Assembly: GCA_021735285.1 (NCBI GenBank)
Contig: JAIPHI010000022.1
Span: 1-20,718, forward strand
Origin: Fidelibacterota bacterium
GTDB lineage: Bacteria; Fidelibacterota; UBA2242; JAFGTP01
DNA length: 20,718 bases
Direction: 5' to 3'
Under the pieces are notes generated by a model. It saw nothing but the letters and a program-made list of their open reading frames with translations, ran no database searches and had not been told where the DNA came from. Below, piece by piece: positions 1 to 6,983 of this stretch (position 1 is its first letter; the number at the start of each line of letters is the position of its first letter). Position numbers and translations under genes: made by a program.

Positions 1-1
1 A

Positions 2-1957
2 GAAGTTATAGCCCGGGATCTGGATGAGTATAAATCCAAAAATGTGCAAATAGTAACATTAGAACCAGGTTATGATATGGGAGCTTCCTATTTATCCGAG
101 GGCTGGTTCAAAAAAGTTAATATGGCTGTAAGACTGGCAAAAGAACGCGATATGCGGGTTTACCTTGTAGATGAGGGCAAATATCCCAGTGGATTTGCCG
201 GCGGTAAAATATCCAGAGAAGCTCCTGCACTGCGAATGAAGGCTTTACTTGCAGCTGATACACTGAATGTCAAAGATGGTAAAACTATATCCCTCGATCT
301 GGATAAAAATATCGTAAGCGCAGTAGCATTTAATGAAAACGATAGTAGTTCTAGAATTATAGAAATTAATTCAGGAAAATTGCACTGGACTGTCCCTGAT
401 GGTGACTGGCAGCTTCTATTAGTCAAACATGATTTTCATACATCGCCTACCCGTTCGGTAACTAACCCCGATCATGGCAAAGACAGAACCAATTCTCTTA
501 TTGATTATTTAGATCCGGAAGCTACTCGTAAATTTATCGAATTTACACATAAGGGTTATAAAAGATATGTAGAAGATGAATTTGGCAAAACTGTCCTTGG
601 TTTTCGTGGCGATGAACCTGATTATTCTATCCGGGGTTTGCCCTGTACACCAGAAATTTTCACAGAATTTAAAAAGCGCAAAGCTTATGATGTCCAGCCT
701 TTTGTCGCCTCTTTTTTCATACCGAATCAGAGCGAAAAAATTAAGAGGATTCGAGCCGATTATTGGGATGTTTGGTCAACTATGTTTGCAGATAATTTTT
801 TCAAAGTTCAGGCTGATTGGTGTGCTGAGCATGATTTGAAATATCTGGTGCATTTAAATCATGAAGACAAAATGCCAGCTCTGGTTCGCTCGGAAGGTGA
901 CTTCTTCAGAGCGATGCGGCCCGTCCAAATGCCGGGAGTTGATGCTATCTGGCATCAGATCTGGCCTAACGAAAATGTCCCGATTTATCCCAAGTATGCC
1001 TCCTCGGCAGCTCATTTGTTTGGCAGACGCCGGTCATTTACTGAAAGTTTTGCAGCCTATCGGCCCCGACCAAATATAGAGCAGGCTAAATGGATTCTGG
1101 ACCATCAGTTGGTACGGGGATTAAATATGGTAGAGGTAATGTTTGTACCGGCTTCGACACATGGTAAATCCGGGATGCGAGGCTGGCTTGCAGATAAAAA
1201 ATTTCCCGAAGTAGCAAAATATATTCAACGCGCCTGTTACCTCTTATCACAGGGGCAACCGGCTGCTGATATTGCTGTTTATTTCCCAACCAGTAGCATG
1301 TGGTTGAAAGACGATAGGGAGCATCAACATGCCCTTCAAACCATGCATAAATTTCTTCAGATGCAGCGCGATTTTGATATTGTAGATGAACAGGCGTTGG
1401 GTTCTGTAATGCAATTGGAGGAAGGAGAGTTTATCAATTTAAGCGGCCAAAGCTACTCGACAGTAGTGATACCTTCAATTTTGGCAATTTCCAGGAAAAC
1501 TCTCAATCGGTTGGAAAAATTTGCAAACTCAGGAGGGCAGGTGATATTTATAGGGCGGAGGCCCGAATTGGTAGTTGAGCAAACTTTCCGGAATGCATCC
1601 GGACCAGAGCCCATAGATTGGGCAATTCACGAAAAGTCTGGCGAAATTACTGATGAAGTTATTAACGCCTTACCGCAACCCGATTTTAAACTAAATCAAC
1701 CATGTGAATATATTAAATACAATCATCGTCATTGGAAAAATGCTGATCTCTACTTTGTCTTTAATGAAAGTAAAAAGCCTCAAAAACGGTCTGTTACTCT
1801 GGAAGGTAAGGGTCAAGTGCAGATCTGGCATGCAATGCATGGTAAAATTGAGAAAGCCTCCGGTTCAAGCAAAGGTGCCAACCATGTTGAAGTTGATTTA
1901 AAGCTTGGCCCCTGGGAGACACGTTTTATAGTAGTAGGATCGAACACAGAATTGTAA
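2..1957 (+). CDS. GH106-like alpha-L-rhamnosidase, 3' part (truncated by window edge)
   Basis: The frame is open from base 2 and the codons before the first GTG (base 44) continue the same protein, so this is the C-terminal part (about 650 residues) of a longer gene that starts outside the window. It contains the GH106-style pattern: a Tyr-Leu-Ser ... Gly-Trp segment and EGKYPSGFAGG near the start, a GFRGDEPDY block near bases 605-625 (a TIM-barrel acidic motif like FFTDEP), and RSFTESFAAYR followed by LVRGLNMVEV near bases 1030-1140. Residues after about 560 of the 44-1957 reading look like a C-terminal beta domain ending in GPWETRFIVV. The GH106 family removes alpha-L-rhamnose from pectin (rhamnogalacturonan) and related glycans. 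The following GH28 and CE12 genes support a pectin role. The exact family is inferred from motifs, and another related retaining or inverting hydrolase family cannot be excluded. The signal peptide lies outside the window. Confidence 0.7.
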   Translation, partial: EVIARDLDEYKSKNVQIVTLEPGYDMGASYLSEGWFKKVNMAVRLAKERDMRVYLVDEGKYPSGFAGGKISREAPALRMKALLAADTLNVKDGKTISLDLDKNIVSAVAFNENDSSSRIIEINSGKLHWTVPDGDWQLLLVKHDFHTSPTRSVTNPDHGKDRTNSLIDYLDPEATRKFIEFTHKGYKRYVEDEFGKTVLGFRGDEPDYSIRGLPCTPEIFTEFKKRKAYDVQPFVASFFIPNQSEKIKRIRADYWDVWSTMFADNFFKVQADWCAEHDLKYLVHLNHEDKMPALVRSEGDFFRAMRPVQMPGVDAIWHQIWPNENVPIYPKYASSAAHLFGRRRSFTESFAAYRPRPNIEQAKWILDHQLVRGLNMVEVMFVPASTHGKSGMRGWLADKKFPEVAKYIQRACYLLSQGQPAADIAVYFPTSSMWLKDDREHQHALQTMHKFLQMQRDFDIVDEQALGSVMQLEEGEFINLSGQSYSTVVIPSILAISRKTLNRLEKFANSGGQVIFIGRRPELVVEQTFRNASGPEPIDWAIHEKSGEITDEVINALPQPDFKLNQPCEYIKYNHRHWKNADLYFVFNESKKPQKRSVTLEGKGQVQIWHAMHGKIEKASGSSKGANHVEVDLKLGPWETRFIVVGSNTEL

Positions 1958-1971
1958 ACAGAAATTTCTGT
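1958..1971. promoter_or_regulatory. 14-bp perfect palindrome after the GH106-like stop codon
   Basis: ACAGAAATTTCTGT begins immediately after the TAA of the rhamnosidase gene and is perfectly self-complementary. It has no loop and no following T-run, so it is a poor intrinsic terminator. It could be an operator for a regulator of the downstream GH28 gene, or chance. The remaining bases to 2050 are AT-rich with no convincing promoter. Confidence 0.25.
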
Positions 1972-2065
1972 ATAAAATTAGCATTGCAATGTACTTTAAT
2001 TATTTGGCTTATGATTAGACGATAGCATTCTATATTAAGTTGACATAAAAAGGAGAGAAAGAGCA

Positions 2066-3310
2066 ATGAATTACAAAACATTAGTCAGAATATTTTTGGC
2101 AATTATCCTGATATTATATCTGATTTCCTGCAGTAGTACTAGGAAATATGTCATTACTGACTATGGCGCAGTCGCGGATTCTTCAGTGGTGAATACTGAG
2201 GCTATTCAGAAAACTATTGATAAATGTGCTAAAGAAGGGGGCGGAACTGTGGTTGTGCCCCAGGGTGTATTCAGAAGCGGAGCCCTTTTTTTCAAACAGG
2301 ATGTTAATTTGTATATTCAAGAAGGTGGTGTGCTAAAAGGTACAGTTGATGAAGCTGATTATCCGGTCGTAGATACGCGCTGGGAAGGCATAGAACGAAA
2401 GTGGAGTTCAGCATTTATTAATGCTTTTGAACTAGATGGATTTAAAATCACCGGCAAAGGTACTATTGATGGCTCTGGTGTGGAATGGCTAAATTATCGT
2501 AAATGGCAGGAATTAGAAGCTGGCCGCCCTCGTTTGATTGCAGTTCAGAATTGCCAGTATGTTGAAATTTCAGACTTTTCGATAAAAAATCAGGCCTGCT
2601 GGGGAGTTTTTATTCTATATTCGAAAAATGTAGAGATCAAAAATCTTACAATTAGGGCTGCCCATAATATTCCCATGTCCGATGGTATAGACCTGGACTC
2701 CAGTACTGAGGTGCATGTAATTGGCTGCGATATTGATGTTAATGATGATTGTGTTGCCATTAAATCCGGAAAAGATGAAGATGGTCGCCGGGTAGGAAAA
2801 CCAGCTCAGAAGATTCTGGTTGAAAAATGTCGTTTTCGGTATGGTCATGGCGGAGTTTCGATGGGTAGTGAAATGTCAGGCGGTATTCGCAATGTTGAAG
2901 TCCGTAATTGTGTGATGGAAGAGGGCAACTGGGCTCCGATTCGCTTCAAATCTCAACCAAGCCGGGGTGGGGTGGTAGAAAATATTACTTATCGGGATTT
3001 AAAATTGAAAAATGTGCGGAGAGCTTTTGAATTTAATATGGAATGGCGTATGCGTCCTCCTATCAAACCGCCATCAGATCCTTTACCGGTCGTCCGGAAT
3101 ATAAAGATCATTAATGTTTCCGGAAATGCTGAAGAAGTCGGTTTTATGCATGGCCTTAAAAAAAGTCCGATCAAAAATGTTACCTTTAAGAATTGTAATA
3201 TCCAGGCAGAAAAAGGATTTGTTCTGGAAAATGTTGAAGGTTTAGATCTATCTGGTCTCGAGCTTGAGGTAGAAAAAGATGAAGCCATTATTCGAAGGAA
3301 TGCTAAATAA
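2066..3310 (+). CDS. GH28 polygalacturonase-type glycoside hydrolase, lipoprotein
   Basis: This 414-residue protein is predicted to hydrolyse alpha-1,4-galacturonosyl or rhamnogalacturonan linkages with a right-handed beta-helix fold. Residues 1-22 form a lipoprotein signal peptide with lipobox LISC (Cys22), so it should be membrane-anchored outside the cytoplasm. The N-terminal YGAVADSSVVNTEAIQKTI segment is the usual pectate-lyase-superfamily entry. Active-site blocks are visible in family order: MSDGIDLDSS (Asp206), NDDC (Asp227, Asp228), GHGGVSMGSE (His261) and RFK (293-295). Two blocks differ from the common NTDG and RIK, but the three aspartates, the His and the Arg/Lys are retained. 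ATG 2066 is preceded by AGGAG at a good distance. It lies 108 bases after the rhamnosidase gene and 11 bases before the acetylesterase gene, consistent with one pectin operon. Substrate choice between homogalacturonan and rhamnogalacturonan is not decided by the sequence. Confidence 0.9.
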   Translation: MNYKTLVRIFLAIILILYLISCSSTRKYVITDYGAVADSSVVNTEAIQKTIDKCAKEGGGTVVVPQGVFRSGALFFKQDVNLYIQEGGVLKGTVDEADYPVVDTRWEGIERKWSSAFINAFELDGFKITGKGTIDGSGVEWLNYRKWQELEAGRPRLIAVQNCQYVEISDFSIKNQACWGVFILYSKNVEIKNLTIRAAHNIPMSDGIDLDSSTEVHVIGCDIDVNDDCVAIKSGKDEDGRRVGKPAQKILVEKCRFRYGHGGVSMGSEMSGGIRNVEVRNCVMEEGNWAPIRFKSQPSRGGVVENITYRDLKLKNVRRAFEFNMEWRMRPPIKPPSDPLPVVRNIKIINVSGNAEEVGFMHGLKKSPIKNVTFKNCNIQAEKGFVLENVEGLDLSGLELEVEKDEAIIRRNAK

Positions 3311-3321
3311 GGGATAATTTA

Positions 3322-4941
3322 ATGTTTAAAATGAAAAAACAATTTCAATATGTTTTATTATTGGTTATGATTCTAATTGTTTCAAGTCAGACTGCGCCAT
3401 ATAGAGGAGAAGGAATGGGAAATACCCCTACATTATATATAGCAGGGAATTCAACTGTCAAAAATGGAGCACAAGCAGGCTGGGGGAGTCATCTTCAAAA
3501 ATACTTTAATCCGGAACAACTAGAAGTTGTAAATAGGGCAAAAGCAGGTCGTAGTAGCCGAACCTTCATTACAGAAGGGCGCTGGGATGCAATTAAAAAA
3601 GATTTAAAACCGGGTGATTACGTTATACTTGAGTTCGGTCACAATGATGCTGGTCAGATCAATGATAAACACCGGGCCCGGGGTTCTATTTCGTCGCTTG
3701 GCAATGAAACCCGGGAAATTGACAATCAGGTTACAGGCGAGCATGAAATAGTTCACACGTTCGGCTGGTATATGCGCAAAATGATCAATGAAACCAGGGC
3801 TAAAAATGCGACTCCGATCGTACTTAGTATGACAGCCCGCAATGTATGGCCTAATGGGGAAATCGAACGCAAAAATAAATTTTGTACATTATCACGAAAA
3901 ATTGCAAAGCAAACAGATACCAGATTTATTGATATGCGCAATATGATTGCCGACCAGTATGCTTTATTGGGACCAATTCGAGTTAGACAATTATTTCCTC
4001 AAGATCATACTCATACAAGTCCTCACGGTGCCTTTTTGAATGCTGCCATCCTGGTATCAGGTATAAAAGCTACAGATAGTCCTCTCAAGAATAAACTCTC
4101 AAAGCTGGGAAAAGAAGTTACACATTATAGGCCTCATTTAATGGTTGAACAGGTCAGAGAATGGATGACTGCTGCCTGGATGCCGGAAGCCCAGCCACCT
4201 TCTGACACAACTAATCCTACTTTATATTTGATTGGTGATTCAACAGTACGTACCGGCCTTAAAGGCAATGGAGCCAATGGACAATGGGGCTGGGGAGCGC
4301 CAATCGCTGATTTTTTCGATCGTGACCGACTTAATGTGGAGAATCACGCTATGGGAGGCACCAGTAGCAGAACTTATATAACTTTGGGCCTTTGGAAGGA
4401 AGTGTTAAAAGAAGTAAAGCCCGGAGATTATGTAATGATGCAATTTGGTCATAATGATGCCAGCCCTATTAATGATGACCATCGGGCCCGGGGCACAATT
4501 GAAGGTAATGGTGATGAAACCAAAGAAATTGACAACATGCTCACAGGTAAACATGAAGTAGTCCATAGCTATGGCTGGTATATTCGACAGTATATAAAAG
4601 AGACCAAAGCGAAGGGCGGCATCCCAATTGTCTGTTCCCTGATCCCTCGCAACCACTGGACAGAGGGTGAAATTAACCGTTCCAAAGAAGGATATGCAAA
4701 ATGGGCTGCTCAGGCTGCGAAACAGGCTGGCGCTAAGTTTATTAATCTTAATGAATTAATTTGTGATCACTACGATAAAATCGGTAAAGAGCGGGTCTCA
4801 GCTCTCTATTTTGACGGGGATGAGACTACCCATACAAATGCAATGGGAGCCCAGGCTAATGCCACCTGTCTGGTCAAGGGTATTAAAAGTCTGAAAAATT
4901 GTTCCTTATCTGATTATTTAAAAATTGTCAAACCACAATAA
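3322..4941 (+). CDS. Tandem-domain CE12/SGNH rhamnogalacturonan acetylesterase
   Basis: This 539-residue secreted protein is predicted to remove O-acetyl groups from pectin backbones. After an N-terminal signal peptide (hydrophobic residues about 9-22) it has two homologous SGNH hydrolase domains, about 36-255 and 299-535, joined by a short linker. Each has a Ser block (GNST 42-45; GDST 305-308), a GHND block (106-109; 376-379) and a C-terminal acid/His pair (DHTHTS 228-233; ETTHTN 501-506). Both also share HRARG, EIDN and GWY motifs, showing an internal duplication. CE12 proteins usually have one such domain, so this is about double length. Domain 1 has Asn where Asp normally precedes the Ser, and domain 2 has Glu in the D-x-x-H position. 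ATG 3322 has AAGGG eight bases upstream; ATG 3331 is an alternative that keeps the signal peptide. It follows the GH28 gene by 11 bases. Confidence 0.9.
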   Translation: MFKMKKQFQYVLLLVMILIVSSQTAPYRGEGMGNTPTLYIAGNSTVKNGAQAGWGSHLQKYFNPEQLEVVNRAKAGRSSRTFITEGRWDAIKKDLKPGDYVILEFGHNDAGQINDKHRARGSISSLGNETREIDNQVTGEHEIVHTFGWYMRKMINETRAKNATPIVLSMTARNVWPNGEIERKNKFCTLSRKIAKQTDTRFIDMRNMIADQYALLGPIRVRQLFPQDHTHTSPHGAFLNAAILVSGIKATDSPLKNKLSKLGKEVTHYRPHLMVEQVREWMTAAWMPEAQPPSDTTNPTLYLIGDSTVRTGLKGNGANGQWGWGAPIADFFDRDRLNVENHAMGGTSSRTYITLGLWKEVLKEVKPGDYVMMQFGHNDASPINDDHRARGTIEGNGDETKEIDNMLTGKHEVVHSYGWYIRQYIKETKAKGGIPIVCSLIPRNHWTEGEINRSKEGYAKWAAQAAKQAGAKFINLNELICDHYDKIGKERVSALYFDGDETTHTNAMGAQANATCLVKGIKSLKNCSLSDYLKIVKPQ

Positions 4942-5062
4942 ATCCAGGGATTAAAATGCTGAAAGTGTAAGATTATAATATATTTAGAGAATAAATGATA
5001 ATATCTTGGTGCAGAATATTTTATAGTTTGATTTCATGAAATACTGGTGACCTTCAATAAAG

Positions 5063-5091
5063 TTGACTAATATCTTATAATTAGATATATT
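5063..5091 (+). promoter_or_regulatory. Candidate sigma-70 type promoter upstream of the 5121 gene
   Basis: TTGACT (5063-5068) and TATATT (5086-5091) are separated by exactly 17 bases, about 30 bases before the start codon of the downstream gene. A second -10-like TATAAT lies at 5097-5102 but is too far from this -35. No terminator hairpin is evident between the acetylesterase stop and this point, so read-through is also possible. Confidence 0.4.
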
Positions 5092-5120
5092 TTGAGTATA
5101 ATGCCTAATTTGCAATAATA

Positions 5121-6503
5121 ATGATCAAATTATCTAAACACTATTTAATTTTAATTTTACTGATCCTGGTTGAATTGTCATTTGCTGATTTTGGTTCGCA
5201 GCTATTACAATCCAATCCAGATACATTGGATGTACGAGAAATATATTATCAAGCCTATCAAACAGCTTTACTGGATAATAAAATTGATTCTAGTGAAGAG
5301 GCTATTTTAAAGTCACTCCGGATTTCATTACAATTGAGTAATCAAGAAGTTCAGCAGATTATTTTTCCATTAAAGCAAGTCCAGGGAACACAGCTGGATC
5401 AAACAGGCCGCTGGCAATTTGTGCTGCAAAATACTGGTTGGGGAGGAGGTTTATACGGCTGGGGGATTCCCTATGCATTGGGTGCTGATGAGAATAGGTG
5501 GTTAGTTGGTATGGAAATGCTGACTCTGGGAACCACATTTTATCTAAGTCATAAATATTCAGGACAATTATCCATGCCTTTATCCCGGGCTCAGATGTTA
5601 GGATTAGGGTCCGGTGTGGGATTGCATTATGGTTTTGCGATTAATGAGATTTTTGATCTGAATAATGAAGATCATTCATTTTTAGAAGAGGACTTAGAAA
5701 AAAGATTTTGGCCAGTTACTTTAATGGGAGCCGTTCCGATTGGTATGCTGGTAGGGGATTATTTATATGATAGATGGCAACCGGAGTATGGTCGTACCTG
5801 GGCACTTTCATTAGGAACTATGATCACTTTGAAAAGTCTCTATGATCTCCAGGTGGCTTTTGATCCCGAGCCTGAAGAACCAGGATATTTTATCGAAGCC
5901 TTAGGTGAAAATGTGTATAGTAATTGGAGAGAGGATCATGATAGATGGCAAATAAGAAGAGCGCTATTAACTCTGGCTGCCTATCCGGTTGGTATATACT
6001 ACAGCAAAGTTTTGACCGAAAATAAACAATATACATTTGGAGACGCCTTAATATTATCACAAGGTTATTTTTCAGCCTTGCTCTATAATTATATGGTGCT
6101 TGATATCCTGGGAGTAAAGGGAAGAGCATATTATCGCTTGGGTAATATTGCTATAGGGCTTCTTGGTACCTCTCTATATCAAGATATAATTGATAATTAC
6201 GATTATAATTTTGGAGAATCTGTACTGATGGCGCTCGGAACCACTTCCGGAATGGCTTTTGGACTTGGAACTTCAATAATTACAAAGGCAAGCCATAAGA
6301 TGACTAATTTCTTAGTGTTGGCAGGCGGGATAACAGGGAGTTTGTTGACCAAACCGATGCTTTCTCCCAAATTAGAGAGCCCTTCTTCCAAGGAATCAAC
6401 AGGAAAATTATCATTAAGTCCAACCTTATTTGTAGAAACAAAGCAATTCTCTTATAATAAAATAAAAATTATTCCAGGGTTGAACGTTTCACTTCAATTA
6501 TAA
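5121..6503 (+). CDS. Unrecognised secreted or membrane-embedded protein
   Basis: I do not recognise this 460-residue protein. It starts with a signal peptide (hydrophobic 8-19, likely cleavage after LSFA at residue 22). Residues about 40-85 are a predicted helical segment (YQTALLDNKIDSSEEAILKS) that resembles the short acidic calcium-like or TerB-like helical pattern; this resemblance is weak. From about 105 onward it has many glycine-rich hydrophobic stretches of 18-22 residues, for example around 155-175, 197-215 and 230-245, with similar ones to about residue 405. The C-terminus LNVSLQL alternates like the last strand of an outer-membrane barrel. It could therefore be a polytopic inner-membrane protein or an outer-membrane protein. 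ATG 5121 has no Shine-Dalgarno. It stands alone between the pectin genes and the cstA run, with its own candidate promoter. Confidence 0.75.
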   Translation: MIKLSKHYLILILLILVELSFADFGSQLLQSNPDTLDVREIYYQAYQTALLDNKIDSSEEAILKSLRISLQLSNQEVQQIIFPLKQVQGTQLDQTGRWQFVLQNTGWGGGLYGWGIPYALGADENRWLVGMEMLTLGTTFYLSHKYSGQLSMPLSRAQMLGLGSGVGLHYGFAINEIFDLNNEDHSFLEEDLEKRFWPVTLMGAVPIGMLVGDYLYDRWQPEYGRTWALSLGTMITLKSLYDLQVAFDPEPEEPGYFIEALGENVYSNWREDHDRWQIRRALLTLAAYPVGIYYSKVLTENKQYTFGDALILSQGYFSALLYNYMVLDILGVKGRAYYRLGNIAIGLLGTSLYQDIIDNYDYNFGESVLMALGTTSGMAFGLGTSIITKASHKMTNFLVLAGGITGSLLTKPMLSPKLESPSSKESTGKLSLSPTLFVETKQFSYNKIKIIPGLNVSLQL

Positions 6504-6540
6504 AAAAATAATGAGTAGCACTTGAAATAAATGAGATAAG

Positions 6541-6560
6541 CACCATGCTTTAGTATGGTG
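6541..6560. repeat. Hairpin 1 of an intergenic hairpin pair
   Basis: CACCATGC, loop TTTA, then GTATGGTG form an 8-bp stem with one G-T pair. It lies 31 bases before a second tetraloop hairpin. The paired layout resembles REP doublets or the ends of an internally deleted IS200/IS605-type element, but no transposase is present. Confidence 0.5.
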
Positions 6561-6591
6561 AAAGGTAAATAAATCCCGTCGGAATAAATAT

Positions 6592-6613
6592 TTAGCCTGC
6601 TTCAGCAGGCTAA
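6592..6613 (+). terminator. Hairpin 2, possible terminator of the 5121 gene
   Basis: TTAGCCTGC, loop TTCA, then GCAGGCTAA form a perfect 9-bp stem. The T-rich stretch CCCTTTTTATTT begins about 9 bases after the stem rather than directly, so termination is plausible but not textbook. It may instead be one half of a repeat pair with the hairpin at 6541-6560. Confidence 0.45.
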
Positions 6614-6983
6614 TTAAAACCCTTTTTATTTCCAATTTCCATGGATGTAATACCTTAAGACTGGATATTGATTAATAGAATAAGAATTTTGAATATCGAA
6701 TATCGAATTTCCAATTATGATTTTGTATCGTCCTGACATAGATTGACACTTTCAAACAAAAAAAGAAAACTATGCTATATATTGCCCATGAAATATCAAT
6801 CTCGGATCATAATATTTGTGAACAACTTGGTTTTCTTGATTGTAAAATTTACTATATCCACACCGTAATTTCTGAAGCCCCAGAAAATATATAAAATTGA
6901 TCAGATACGAACGCCTATAAAATTGTTGTGATTTTTGCCATGACTAATTAATTTGTTCTATTCAAAATTGAAGGGAGGTTGTT

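Larger units (their letters stand above)
6504..6983. other. Long intergenic region with hairpins and repeat debris
   Basis: About 480 bases separate the 5121 gene from cstA. The left end holds two hairpins (listed separately). Near 6692-6710 an ATATCGA unit is directly repeated. Bases 6731-6748 (TCCTGACATAGATTGACA) look like a mobile-element end or a -35 region, but no matching partner end or good -10 box is visible. The right end carries the cstA ribosome binding site AAGGGAGG (6971-6978). I see no RNA gene here. A 40-codon ORF at 6772-6894 was judged not credible. Confidence 0.6.

Noticed and set aside
2039..2044. TTGACA as a -35 box for the GH28 gene
   Set aside because: It lies only about 20 bases before the start codon and overlaps the ribosome-site region, leaving no room for a -10 box.
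6772..6894. 40-codon ATG ORF in the 5121-cstA intergenic region
   Set aside because: There is no convincing ribosome binding site and no recognisable motif, and it lies in repeat-like AT-rich DNA; an ORF of this length is expected by chance.
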